A DNA stretch of 64,000 bases from Methylocystis sp. (GTDB lineage: Bacteria > Pseudomonadota > Alphaproteobacteria > Rhizobiales > Beijerinckiaceae), in contig JALHNQ010000011.1 in NCBI GenBank assembly GCA_022843405.1, forward strand, positions 1 to 64,000. Direction: 5' to 3'. Within the stretch, counting starts at the first letter, position 1. Each line of letters begins with the position of its first letter. Made by a program: the position numbers and the translations under genes. The notes below the pieces were generated by a model, which was not told where the DNA came from, did no database searches, and saw only the letters and a program-made list of their open reading frames with translations. Positions 54,743-63,097 of this stretch are shown here, one piece after another.

Positions 54743-55207
54743 TTAGTGATCGAGATACTGACATGCATAGGCTTCGTTGCTCATTAGAAAGCGATGGTCG
54801 CCGAGGCCGAGATCCTGAATGAACACGGCATCGCAAGGCAACGTTCGGCGGCGCTTGCTGATGAGCTCAACGCGCCATAGCCACAAGTTCATCCCAGGAT
54901 GCAACCAAAGAGCGACCCGGTGGCTTATGCCAGATGTTTCGCCTTCCCAAACAAACCGATCATGCGCTGCGCCGATGCGGCATCCAGCCTCGGGGCCGAT
55001 AATGGGCAGGAGCCTCGGCTCGATACCGCCGAGGCGTAGATAAAAACGCGTCATTCCGCCGGCGATGGGCGAGGCGAGCGAATGGTTGATCAGAATCCGC
55101 CCGTGCTGCATGGCGAAGATCGCGCCATTGGGCTGGACGCTGATCGACAACCCTAGCTCATTGACAATCCGCAAAAGACCGAGATCATGTTGACGCGGGG
55201 TTCTCAT
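54743..55207 (-). pseudogene. N-terminal fragment of a GH94/GH36-type glycosyl phosphorylase-like protein
   Basis: A 154-aa fragment starting MRTPRQHDLGLLRIVNELGLSISVQPNGAIFAM, continuing SLASPIAGGMTRFYLRLG and ending RFLMSNEAYACQYLDH-stop. This is the start of the large cellobiose-phosphorylase/cyclic-glucan-synthase-like proteins (normally over 1000 aa), cut after about 150 residues. A GAGAG ribosome site is present. It belongs functionally with the nearby GH15, GH144-like and GH3 genes and shows that the glucan module is partly decayed. Confidence 0.6.
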
Positions 55208-55546
55208 GCTCTCTATCGGCAAATGTTACACCTTTTTTTCATTGACTGGCCCAGTCTCACTCGAAACCAGCCGTCCAACATATTCCCTTGTCGACGTTGT
55301 GTCGTGTTCAATCGCTAAAAGTCTGTGTTCGACTTCGTCAACTAAGAAAAGCTCTCGCAAGACCGCCCACGCGCAGCGTTTCGGCGTTGGCCAATTCACG
55401 ATGTTCAAGGAGCGCTGCGTAACCATCGTTGTCGAGTAAGCCCACTCACCTCGTTGAGGCGCGAATCGTGAAGGAAGGCAGTGGTCCCCTAATTCAAAAT
55501 TCTCTCACACGAGCGCCCATGCTGATTCCGACGAAGGCACCCGTCT
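55208..55546. other. Intergenic region left of the IS21 end
   Basis: Relatively AT-rich, no supportable gene. A minus-strand 66-codon ORF (55226-55426) has a plausible charged composition but no ribosome site or family. The region separates the truncated GH94-like gene from the IS21-type terminal repeats. Confidence 0.35.
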
Positions 55547-55618
55547 GTAACGGGATAATGCCGCCCGGGGATTCCGGGATAATGGCGCCCCTCCGTAACG
55601 GAATGATCCCGCCCGGGC
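55547..55618. repeat. Three tandem 24-bp imperfect repeats (IS21-type end)
   Basis: GTAACGGGATAATGCCGCCCGGGG, ATTCCGGGATAATGGCGCCCCTCC and GTAACGGAATGATCCCGCCCGGGC follow each other with exactly 24-base period. They lie 50 bases outside the 3' end of the istB fragment. IS21-family elements carry multiple terminal repeats that bind the transposase, so this is probably the right-hand (istB-side) end of an IS21 relative. Confidence 0.6.
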
Positions 55619-55667
55619 GCCGCGTTCATTGACCAACGAGATTTGTCTCACCTCCGATTGTTTTTGG

Positions 55668-55919
55668 TCAAGCCGTTTTGGCGTGTTTTCCGCGGGCGCG
55701 GCGCAGGCTCTCGCCGACGAGTTCAATGCGATGCGCGTTATGAACGAGCCGATCGAGGATGGCGTCGGCGTAGGTGGGGTCGCCGATAACCTCATGCCAT
55801 GAGGTCACGGGAAGCTGGGAGGTGACGATCGTCGATCGGCGCCCGTATCGCTCTTCGAGGATTTCGAGGAGGTCATGACGGGCGCCGGCGTCGAGCGGCT
55901 CGAGGCCGAAGTCGTCGAG
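55668..55919 (-). pseudogene. istB: istB 3' part (IS21 family helper ATPase), interrupted
   Basis: The minus strand encodes DFGLEPLDAGARHDLLEILEERYGRRSTIVTSQLPVTSWHEVIGDPTYADAILDRLVHNAHRIEL... the C-terminal part of IstB, including sensor/arginine-finger regions. The gene is cut exactly at the Walker B (LLILDD) by the RIT element; the preceding LLILD is found at 59390 onward. Joining 55919 to 59390 restores the frame (GTCGAG being the duplicated target). Confidence 0.85.
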
Positions 55920-55945
55920 TAATGTTGAGCACAACATTACTCGAC
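55914..55945. repeat. 32-bp palindrome at the left RIT junction
   Basis: GTCGAGTAATGTTG-agca-CAACATTACTCGAC is a perfect 14-bp inverted repeat with a 4-base loop. It begins with the 6-bp target GTCGAG and ends with its inverse CTCGAC, immediately before the terminal repeat tip TAATGTGCAG. The right end has only one GTCGAG. The TAATGT part echoes the terminal repeat tip, suggesting a by-product of recombinase-mediated strand exchange. Confidence 0.75.
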
Positions 55946-56029
55946 TAATGTGCAGTGTGCAGATATGTGGAGCTGCGCCGCCAACTGCCGCAATCGCGCG
56001 GGTTTCCCGCCATACGACTCCACATAACT
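55946..56029. repeat. RIT left terminal inverted repeat
   Basis: TAATGTGCAGTGTGC... 62 bases matching the right end with one mismatch, then a 10-base variable segment, then CTCCACATAACT shared exactly. Within the repeat, ATGTGGAG and CTCCACAT form an internal inverted pair, probably paired recombinase-binding sites. Confidence 0.85.
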
Positions 56030-56078
56030 TAGCACCTTCGCACCGAGAATGACCTCCCCATTCCCAAAGGAGGGCGTC

Positions 56079-57284
56079 ATGTTGAAGGTGCTGTTTCCGA
56101 GGTTTTTCCATCATTATGAAAGCTCGCGCTCCGGCGCTGAACTGGCGGCTTTCGCCCGATGGCTGCAGGCGACGGGATATCTTCGTGCTGTGACGCGGCG
56201 TCACGTCTATCGCCTGAGGCGCGTCTTCGAGGCCTCTGCGACCCTTCAATGTAGGCAGACACTGACCGAAGCCCAATTGCGGGAAGCGTTTGCTCTTGTT
56301 CCCTGCAGTCAGCGTCACGCATCCACTGAGCGCGTGTATCGCCGCTTCCTGAAGGCGGAAGGGCGGCTGGAAGGATCAACGCCGACAGAGCATATCGGGC
56401 AGCTGCGGCTGCGATATCGGCAATATCTTCAGGATGTGAGGGGATTGGCTCCGACGACGATCGCTCAGCATCTGGAGACGATCGACGCCTTTCTGGCGAC
56501 GTCTCTGGGACCAACGGGCCATCTTTCGAGGCTTACGTCCGAGCATGTTGAAACCTTCGTCCAGGCCACATCCCGTCAGGTTCGGCGCCAGACGCTTCAG
56601 CACAAAGTGGCGCGCCTGCGCGCCTTTCTGCGCTATTGCGCAGATCGCGGAGAGACTTCGCGCGGACTCGACCGCATCGATACGTCCAAGACCTATCGTG
56701 GTGAGCTGCCGCCCCGCGCGCTCAGCTGGGATTTGATTGAAAAGCTGCTGGCTTCGATCGACAGGAGCGACAATCTTGGTCGGCGCGACCACGCCATTCT
56801 GCACCTCATGGCCTATTATGGTTTGCGAGCCTCTGAAGTCGCGAGTCTGACGTTGGACGCCGTCAATTGGAAGACGGGCGCGTTGCGCGTCGAATAGCGC
56901 AAGACGCGTTCGATCCTCATCCTTCCCTTGGCTGAGCAGACGCGGCACATCCTGGAGCAATATCTCGCCAATAGGCTTTCTTGCGATCGGACACCCGTTC
57001 TGTTCCCCAAGTCGCGCAGCCCCATCGGAGGCATGACGAGCTGGGGGATATGCGACGTCTTCGCCAAGCGCGCGCGGGAAAGCGGGCTGCCGCTCGAGGG
57101 CGTATCATCCTATGCGCTGCGGCATTCGTTCGCCATGCGGTTGTTGAGGCAGGGCGTCGGTGTGAAGACGATCGGCGATCTGCTTGGTCATCACTGCCTC
57201 GAGAGCACCTGCGTATATCTCCGCATCGAAACCGACATGCTGCGCACGGTGGCCTTGCCCGTGCCTGCCGACACCGCACACTGA
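56079..57284 (+). pseudogene. RIT tyrosine recombinase A with in-frame amber codon
   Basis: First of three phage-integrase-type recombinases. AAGGAGGG stands 5-6 bases before ATG 56079. The N-terminal SAM-like core-binding domain (residues about 90-190) is followed by the catalytic domain: Arg I in YYGLRASEVASL, then LRVE-TAG-RKTRS at 56895, then LRHSFAMRLL, GDLLGHHCLEST and the Tyr in TCVYLRI. The frame continues cleanly through the TAG, where relatives usually have Q/E/S. One point mutation thus splits an otherwise intact gene of about 400 codons. ritB starts 11 bases later. Confidence 0.8.
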
Positions 57285-57295
57285 GGAGGATGGTC

Positions 57296-58273
57296 ATGAC
57301 AACAACCATCTCTTCGACGCCGCTCGATCAACCGGTTGCGGCGTGGCTCGCTCATCAGCGCGCCCTTGGCCGCCGCTATGATCCTGAAGAGTGGATCCTG
57401 AAATCCTTGCGGGCGTTCATCGGCCGGACTCCGGGACTGGATATCGATCAGGCGAGTTTTGATCAATGGTGCGCGGCGTTTCCGCATCTGGCGAGCAACA
57501 CGCTCCTCTATCGCCAGCGCGTTGTCCGCAGGTTTTGCCTGCATCGTCGGCGCAAGGAGCCGGCCTGCTTCGTGCCCGATCCCTTACGCTTCGCCCGGCG
57601 CGAGCCGTTCCGACGGCCCGTTATCATCGAGCCGGAACAAATAGCCAGAATGCTGACGGCCGCGGACAGCATGCCCGTCACGTCGGGATCGCCTCTGCGA
57701 TCCGCCGTATATCGGATGGCTGTCATACTGTTGTACACAACCGGATTGCGCCGTGGCGAGCTGCTGCGCCTCACCCTTGCCGACTGCGAGCCCGAAAGCG
57801 GCGTGTTGCGCGTTCGGGAATCCAAGTTCCACAAATCGAGGATATTGCCCCTCTCCCCCGACGCGCACGCCGAATTGCGGGGCTACCTGCAAAAGCGTCT
57901 CGCTGCGCCGTTCAGCAAGAATCCCGACACGCCTCTTCTCATCAACACGGAGGGCGGTCTTCGTCCCTATACCGGCACGGGCATCAGCGGGGGGCTCCAA
58001 GCCCTGTTCAAGGCGGCAGGTGTCGAGGACAGCGAAGGCCGGCGTCCGCGGGTTCATGATCTCAGACACAGCTTTGCGGTCGGCGCGCTTGTCCGCTGGT
58101 ATCTCGAAGGCGCCGACGTGCAATCGAATCTCCCGAAGCTGGCCCTGTACATGGGCCATGTCTCCATCGCGTCGACGGCGCATTACCTGCACTTCCTTCC
58201 GAAGCTGCAAGCGATCGCCAGCGACCGCTTCGAAAGCGCGTTCGGCAATCTCGTCAGGGAGGCCGTGGCATGA
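57296..58273 (+). CDS. RIT tyrosine recombinase B
   Basis: A 325-aa recombinase starting MTTTISSTPLDQP with AGGAGG 6 bases before ATG 57296 (the track's long N-terminal extension overlaps recombinase A and is spurious). Catalytic residues: Arg in YTTGLRRGELLRL, Lys region VRESKFHKSRILPL, HDLRHSFAVGAL, YMGHVSIASTAHYLHF with the tyrosine nucleophile. Full length. Its stop overlaps the next start (ATGA). Confidence 0.9.
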   Translation: MTTTISSTPLDQPVAAWLAHQRALGRRYDPEEWILKSLRAFIGRTPGLDIDQASFDQWCAAFPHLASNTLLYRQRVVRRFCLHRRRKEPACFVPDPLRFARREPFRRPVIIEPEQIARMLTAADSMPVTSGSPLRSAVYRMAVILLYTTGLRRGELLRLTLADCEPESGVLRVRESKFHKSRILPLSPDAHAELRGYLQKRLAAPFSKNPDTPLLINTEGGLRPYTGTGISGGLQALFKAAGVEDSEGRRPRVHDLRHSFAVGALVRWYLEGADVQSNLPKLALYMGHVSIASTAHYLHFLPKLQAIASDRFESAFGNLVREAVA

Positions 58274-59295
58274 CACAGCAGCAATCCACGGCATTGGGCC
58301 GAAGCATCGCGCGCTTCTTCCAGGAATATCTTCCCGATCTTCGCGGCATGAGCCCCCAAACGATCCGAAGCTACCGCGACACAATGGTATTGTTCCTGCG
58401 CTTTGCAGCGGCGAAATCCGGCAGATCGATCGAGAATCTCGTTGTCCGCGACATCAATGCAGATCGGCTTGGCGACTTTCTCACCTCCCTGGAGGTCGAG
58501 CGTGGCAACAGCGTCGCGACCCGCAACGCAAGGCTTGCGGCGATGCACAGCTTCGCCCGGTTCTTGATCGCCGAGCATCCCGAACATATGGACGCCCTGC
58601 AGCAGGTTGTCGGGCTTCCCTTCAAGCGCGGACGGCGGGCTGCGCCTGTCGAATATCTCGAGGAGCCCGAGATCAAGGGCATTCTGGAGAGCATCAACCG
58701 CGACACGACCTCAGGGCGTCGGGACTACGCGCTGTTCTCCCTGATGTTCAATACGGGGGCGCGGGTTCAGGAAATCCTGGACCTTCGCGTTTGTGACCTT
58801 CGACTTGCATCGCCCTGTCAGGTGCGGCTGCATGGCAAAGGCGCCAAAATCCGGCTTTGTCCAATCTGGCGACGCACGGCGCAGCTTCTCCAAGACCTCA
58901 TCAGCACGCATCCGCCCTCCGACAACCCAGCTGATCAAAGGGTCTTTCTGAACGACCGCGGCACCCCGCTGACCCGGTTCGGCGTTCGGTATCTGCTGCG
59001 GAAATACGTCGCTCTTGCCAAGGCCGCGCCTACGCTGGCGGACAAAAGAATCCACCCCCACTCGCTTCGACACTCGACCGCCATTCACCTTCTCAAGGCC
59101 GGCGTTGACATAGCCACTATCAGTCAATGGCTCGGTCACTCGGGGCTGAACGTGACGATGCGATATGCACGAGCTGACATCGACATGAAACGGCAAGCGC
59201 TCGAACAGGTCTTCCCCAACGTGGCGCCTTTTGCAAACGACAAGGTGATCGTCGGCCACGACAGCGGTCTGCTGGGCTGGCTCAGCAGCCTGTAG
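58270..59295 (+). CDS. RIT tyrosine recombinase C
   Basis: A 341-aa recombinase. N-terminal LGRSIARFFQEYLPDLRGMSPQTIRSYRDTM (core-binding), then NTGARVQEILDLRVCDL with Arg I, HGKGAKIRLCPIW, HPHSLRHSTAIHLLKAG, QWLGHSGLNVTMRYAR with the catalytic Tyr. ATGA overlap with recombinase B indicates coupled translation. Ends 5 bases before the right terminal repeat. All catalytic residues present. Confidence 0.9.
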   Translation: MTQQQSTALGRSIARFFQEYLPDLRGMSPQTIRSYRDTMVLFLRFAAAKSGRSIENLVVRDINADRLGDFLTSLEVERGNSVATRNARLAAMHSFARFLIAEHPEHMDALQQVVGLPFKRGRRAAPVEYLEEPEIKGILESINRDTTSGRRDYALFSLMFNTGARVQEILDLRVCDLRLASPCQVRLHGKGAKIRLCPIWRRTAQLLQDLISTHPPSDNPADQRVFLNDRGTPLTRFGVRYLLRKYVALAKAAPTLADKRIHPHSLRHSTAIHLLKAGVDIATISQWLGHSGLNVTMRYARADIDMKRQALEQVFPNVAPFANDKVIVGHDSGLLGWLSSL

Positions 59296-59299
59296 GCAC

Positions 59300-59383
59300 A
59301 GTTATGTGGAGTGGCATCGTCGGAAACCCGCGCGATTGCGGCAGTTGGCGGCGCAGCTCCACATATCCGCACACTGCACATTA
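59300..59383. repeat. RIT right terminal inverted repeat
   Basis: Reverse complement begins TAATGTGCAGTGTGCGG..., matching the left repeat for 62 bases with one difference, then 10 variable bases and the shared AGTTATGTGGAG. It is followed by GTCGAG (59384-59389), the direct repeat of the left flank. Confidence 0.85.
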
Positions 59384-59389
59384 GTCGAG

Positions 59390-59461
59390 GATCAGGAGAT
59401 CGGCGCGGCCGAGGGATTTGATGAGACGCGGGTGGCGCCCACCGGCGGGCTTTTTTCGTCT
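59390..59461 (-). pseudogene. istB internal fragment right of the RIT element
   Basis: On the minus strand KKPAGGRHPRLIKSLGRADLLILD leads directly into the DFGLEPLDAG half at 55668-55919 across the RIT insertion. Only about 24 codons remain; upstream of about 59461 the sequence changes abruptly to a plus-strand istA, so the istB copy was already truncated by a rearrangement. Confidence 0.7.
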
Positions 59462-60767
59462 CCGGTGTGAGATCGCGTGCAATGTTGCCCACTCTGGAGC
59501 GTCGCTCGACCATCCGGCTATTCGAAGAACTCCGCGGCCGCGGCTATGACGGCGCGCCTGACAGCGTGCATCGATATGTGAAGAGCTGGCGAGCTGCGCG
59601 CGGCCCGGGCTCCGGCGCAGGCGTTTGTGCCGCTGCGGTTTGATCCTGGCGAGGCCTATCAGTTCGATTGGAGCCATGAAGGGATCGAACTTCACGGTCT
59701 GCCGCTGACGGTGAAGCTGGCGCAGATGCGGCTCGCCTACAGCCGCATGCCGTTCGTGCGCGCTTATTTCCGCGACACGCAGGAGATGGTGTTCGACGCG
59801 CATGATCGCGCCTTCGCTTTTATGGTGGGGTCTGCCGGCGCGGGATTTACGACAATATGCGCACGGCGGTGGAGGTCGTCTCCCTCGGCCGCGCCCGCAC
59901 TTATAACCGGCGTTTCCTCCGGCTTTGCTCGCATCATCTGGTGGATCCGGTCGCCTGCACGCCGGCCTCGGGCTGGGAGAAGGGCCAGGCCGAGAACCAG
60001 GTCGGCACGATGCGCGACGTGTTGTTCCGCCCAAAGCCGAAGGTGAAGTCGCTTGAGGAGCTGAACGATTGGCTCGCTGAGCAATGCGTCGCCTACGCCA
60101 AGCGAATGAAGCATCCGGAGTTCAAGGATCGAACGATCTTCGAGGTTTTTGAAGAGGAGCGACCGCGCCTCATGCCCTTCCTCGGCCCCTTCGCCGGCTT
60201 CATTGAGAAGCCGATCGGAACAAATACAGCGTCGACGCCAAGGCGGCCGGACGCGCGGTGCTGGTGCGCGTTTTCGCCGATCGCATCGTGGTCCTGCTCG
60301 GCGAGGAGGTCGTCGCCGATCACGCGCGCAGCTTCAAGCGCGATCAGGTCGTCTACGACCCCTGGCATTACCTGCCCGTACTAATGCGCAAGCCGGGCGC
60401 CCTCAGGAACGGCGCGCCGTTCAAGGACTGGGATTTGCCGGCGCCGCTGTCGGCGATCCGGGCCAGGCTCCAGCATCACGCCGACGGCGATCGGCAGTTC
60501 GTCAAGATTCTCGGTCGCGTGCCGGAAGACGGCGTCGAGGCCGTGGCGCAGGCCTGCGCCGAAGCGCTGGAGGCCGGAATCGCCAATGGCGACGTCGTCC
60601 TCGCGATCCTCGCCCGCAAGCGGCAGCCGCCGGCGCCGCCGAGCATCACGACGCCAGAGGCGCTCAAACTCAGAACAGAACCGATCGCCGACTGCGCCCG
60701 CTACGACAATCTGCGCAAAGGAACGAAAGACGCGCCATGGAACGGCATCCGATCATCGATGCCATGA
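59462..60767 (+). pseudogene. istA: istA (IS21 transposase) remnant, frameshifted
   Basis: Consecutive frames together read most of IstA: PTLERRSTIRLFEELRGRGYDGAPDSVHRYVKSW, then FVPLRFDPGEAYQFDWSHEGIEL (DDE core Asp), then YDNMRTAV, TPASGWEKGQAENQVGTMRDVLF (catalytic Glu), then GRAVLVRVFADRIVVLLGEEVVADHARSF and ARYDNLRKGTKDAP. Shifts occur near 59620, 59830 and 60220, and the N-terminal HTH is missing. It is oriented opposite to the istB fragment on its left, so two IS21 relatives or an inversion are involved. Confidence 0.8.
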
Positions 60768-60913
60768 CCGGACTGAAGCTGAAGGATCTCGACGCCTTCG
60801 TCTTCAAAGACACCCCGGTCGATAAAGGACAAATCCGCGAACTCGACGCGGGCGACTTCATCGACGCCAAGCGCAATCTCATTCTGATCGGCGGCACCGA
60901 GCCCGCGTCATAA
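60737..60913 (+). pseudogene. istB 5' part with internal deletion
   Basis: MERHPIIDAMTGLKLK is the IstB N-terminus as usually positioned just after istA. It jumps directly to DLDAFVFKDTPVDKGQIREL and RNLILIGGTE, normally some 50 residues further on, and stops before the Walker A is complete. So it is a deletion derivative of 58 codons. It belongs with the plus-strand istA. Confidence 0.7.
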
Positions 60914-60929
60914 TGCTCACCTCACCATC

Positions 60930-61232
60930 TCATTGAAAATCTATGGGTAAATCCGGCTGATTTGCAGACGGCGGAGGTCGCGATGAACGTTTCCTTCGCG
61001 CAGCGGCCTCTTTGACGACATCGGTGCGTCGCAGGTCCGCGGCGAGGATCGCGTAGGGCGCGCCCTTGCAGTGCTGACTTGCGGGAAGTGCGCCGTCGGC
61101 GATCAAACGGCGGATGGTTGCGGAGCTGACATTGAGCGCTTCGGCGGCCTCGTCAAGCGTCGCCCCGCCGCGCTCGGCGCGCTCGCCCTCTCGATAGACG
61201 GCGATGTCACTGTGTTTCCGCAGAGAGGCGAC
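60930..61232 (-). pseudogene. C-terminal fragment of a serine recombinase-like protein
   Basis: A minus-strand open frame without a start codon: AERGGATLDEAAEALNVSSATIRRLIADGALPASQHCKGAPYAILAADL followed by a basic tail and stop. This HTH plus CKGAP segment is typical of the extreme C-terminus of alphaproteobacterial site-specific recombinases. Everything upstream is missing. Confidence 0.5.
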
Positions 61233-61301
61233 TCATGAGCGCGTCCAGGAGTTGCCCTTGCCGGTCGACCTTCCGGAGCGGTTGAGGTGTGAATTCTCCC
61301 G

Positions 61302-61431
61302 AAGCCGCATCAAGCTTATTTCGGAGACATTCAGGACGCTGAAATCGACGCTCTCGCCACCGCGCCGCAAAATGCTCTCGTACGTCTGAACGCCGCCTTT
61401 GGAGACCCGCCCTATAATTATGTAATCGACA
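61302..61431 (+). pseudogene. galT-like C-terminal fragment
   Basis: The frame HQAYFGDIQDAEIDALATAPQNALVRLNAAFGDPPYNYVIDTA resembles the C-terminal region of galactose-1-phosphate uridylyltransferase, where DPPYN..V.HTAP is conserved. No start and no remaining catalytic part. Judged from a short motif only. Confidence 0.35.
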
Positions 61432-61446
61432 CGGCCTCGAAGGGCG

Positions 61447-61557
61447 AATCTGGATCGCCGCGAGGCCATCGGACGCATCATCGACACAACGATCGAGAAC
61501 ATCATGAGCTTTGTCGATGGTCAGCCGCGAAACGTCGTCACCGCCTTGCGTCGATGA
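61447..61557 (+). pseudogene. C-terminal fragment of a second D-2-hydroxyacid dehydrogenase
   Basis: NLDRREAIGRIIDTTIENIMSFVDGQPRNVVTALRR-stop aligns with NTREAVGRIVETTVANIHAFLEGHPQNIVS at the end of the intact gene at 43700-44722. It is joined out of frame to the galT-like fragment, so both are debris of a carbohydrate module like the 37.8-55 kb one. Confidence 0.6.
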
Positions 61558-61678
61558 GTCTGACGAGGAACGCCAATAGTTTAAAGCCTCTCACCGAATA
61601 CGAACGTTTTCGAAGCGATAGATGGACGATGCGGAAGCATCAACTGTAGCGCCACAATCAACAGAAGGAGCGCGAGAC

Positions 61679-62725
61679 ATGACTGCACAGACTGGAAAGA
61701 TTCGTGTCGCGTTGAATGGATATGGGGTTATCGGCAAACGGGTCGCCGACGCGATCGCTTGCCAGGATGATATGGAGCTGGTCGGCGTCGCCGATATCGC
61801 GATGGACTGGCGGTTGCGAGTCGCCGCTCGGAAAGGGTTCAAGCTATTTGCGGCGTTAGAAGGCAGCATCGAGGCAATGCGTGCGGCTGGTCTCGAGGTG
61901 GCAGGCGCGCTCGACGAGCTGTTGCGCACGGCCGAGATCGTCGTCGACTGCACACCGAAGGGGATCGGGGCGAGGAACGCGGAACGTTATCGAGAACTCG
62001 GCATCAAATTTATCGTGCAAGGGGGCGAGAAACACGAGGTGACGGGGCACTCGTTCGTCGCCGAGGCAAGCTATGCGGGGGCTGTTGGGCGAGAGTCGAC
62101 GCGCGTAGTCTCGTGCAACACCACCTCGGTGGTGCGAACCCTGATCGCGTTGAAGCATGCCGGGCTTCTGCGGCGGGCGCGCGGCACTCTGATCCGGCGC
62201 GCCACGGACCCATGGGAGAGTCACAAAGGGGGCATCATGAACACGCTCGTTCCTGAGAGCGAAATCCCTAGCCATCAGGGCCCCGACGCGCAGACCGTCG
62301 ATCCGGATCTCGACGTCGTCACGATAGCGGTCAAGGCCCCCGAAACGATTGCTCATCTTCACTGCTGGGCGATTGGGCTTACACGTAACGCAAGCAAAGA
62401 GGAACTTATCGACGCATTCCGATCATCGCCTCGCATTGCCTTGATCCGCACGAGCGACGGACTGATGGCGATCAATAGCGTCAAGGAACTCATGGCGGAC
62501 ATTGGGAGGCCCCGCGACAATCTCTACGAGGTAGCTTTATGGGAAAACTTGGTGACGGTACGGGGCGACGAAGCTTATTACGTCTACATGGTCGACAACC
62601 AAGCAATTGTTATTCCCGAAACAATTGATGCGATCCGTGCCCTTACCGGAAGAGAGAAGAATGCAGACAGCTCGACCACCAAAACCGATGCGGCGCTGGG
62701 AATCGGCGCTCCGTTTGTCTCGTAG
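61679..62725 (+). CDS. Type II (archaeal) glyceraldehyde-3-phosphate dehydrogenase
   Basis: A 348-aa enzyme of the archaeal GAPDH family rather than the usual bacterial GapA. N-terminal IRVALNGYGVIGKRVADAIACQDDMELVGVADI (NAD(P) site), DCTPKGIGARN, ILQGGEK-like FIVQGGEKHEV, the catalytic Cys in VVSCNTTSVVRTL, RRATDPWESHKGGIMNTLVP, HQGPDAQTV and the VIPETIDAIRAL end. Start at 61679 follows AAGGAG at 8 bases; the track start is 19 codons earlier. It would phosphorylate GAP to 1,3-bisphosphoglycerate or the reverse, usually with relaxed NAD/NADP use. Rare in bacteria, suggesting transfer. Confidence 0.9.
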   Translation: MTAQTGKIRVALNGYGVIGKRVADAIACQDDMELVGVADIAMDWRLRVAARKGFKLFAALEGSIEAMRAAGLEVAGALDELLRTAEIVVDCTPKGIGARNAERYRELGIKFIVQGGEKHEVTGHSFVAEASYAGAVGRESTRVVSCNTTSVVRTLIALKHAGLLRRARGTLIRRATDPWESHKGGIMNTLVPESEIPSHQGPDAQTVDPDLDVVTIAVKAPETIAHLHCWAIGLTRNASKEELIDAFRSSPRIALIRTSDGLMAINSVKELMADIGRPRDNLYEVALWENLVTVRGDEAYYVYMVDNQAIVIPETIDAIRALTGREKNADSSTTKTDAALGIGAPFVS

Positions 62726-62776
62726 ACATGTTGTGTGTGGTCAGTTCGTCGACGACAGCCCTCGCCATTTTATATC

Positions 62777-62950
62777 TCAAGCAGCGTCGATTTCGATGAG
62801 GTCGGCGCGCGGAAGATGAAAAAGGCCCGCTGCATCGAACTCGCCGGCGAAAGCATGCGCGGGATCAAAGGCGAACAGAACCGGAAGTCTTGACCCAATG
62901 CCACCGCCGGCGGCAAAATCCAAGGACCCGAGAAACTTGCAGTACAGGCG
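62777..62950 (-). CDS. Unrecognised gene end on the minus strand
   Basis: The frame SLDFAAGGGIGSRLPVLFAFDPAHAFAGEFDAAGLFHLPRADLIEIDAA-stop has the look of a real protein C-terminus (Gly-rich turn, alternating hydrophobic residues, clean stop). The upstream part of the 109-aa track ORF does not. I cannot name the family. It is either a 3' gene fragment or a small protein with an unseen start. Confidence 0.3.
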   Translation of the reverse strand, partial: RLYCKFLGSLDFAAGGGIGSRLPVLFAFDPAHAFAGEFDAAGLFHLPRADLIEIDAA

Positions 62951-63097
62951 GCATCGTTCTGTTAGTGTGGGCGGCGTTATTCCGCTATGCGCCGGCGCGT
63001 TGGGAGGGAGCGGCACAGGAGGCTCCGATCCACTGATGCGGCCAATGGAACAGTCGCGCTGCAAGCAAACGATCCATCGTTTCCGCGGGAGCCTCAC

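Larger units (their letters stand above)
55946..59383 (+). mobile_element. RIT element (recombinases in trio) inserted in istB
   Basis: About 3.4 kb bounded by 84-base terminal inverted repeats and containing three consecutive same-strand tyrosine recombinase genes, the defining layout of RIT elements. A 6-bp direct repeat GTCGAG flanks it (55914-55919 and 59384-59389), consistent with target duplication or with crossover-site identity. It splits an IS21-type istB at the Walker B codons. No cargo genes. The first recombinase has an amber codon, so this copy may be inactive unless suppressed. Confidence 0.88.

Noticed and set aside
59381-60034. 217-aa minus-strand ORF to the right of the RIT element
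   Set aside because: Only its last 24 codons are istB; the rest is antisense to the istA remnant.
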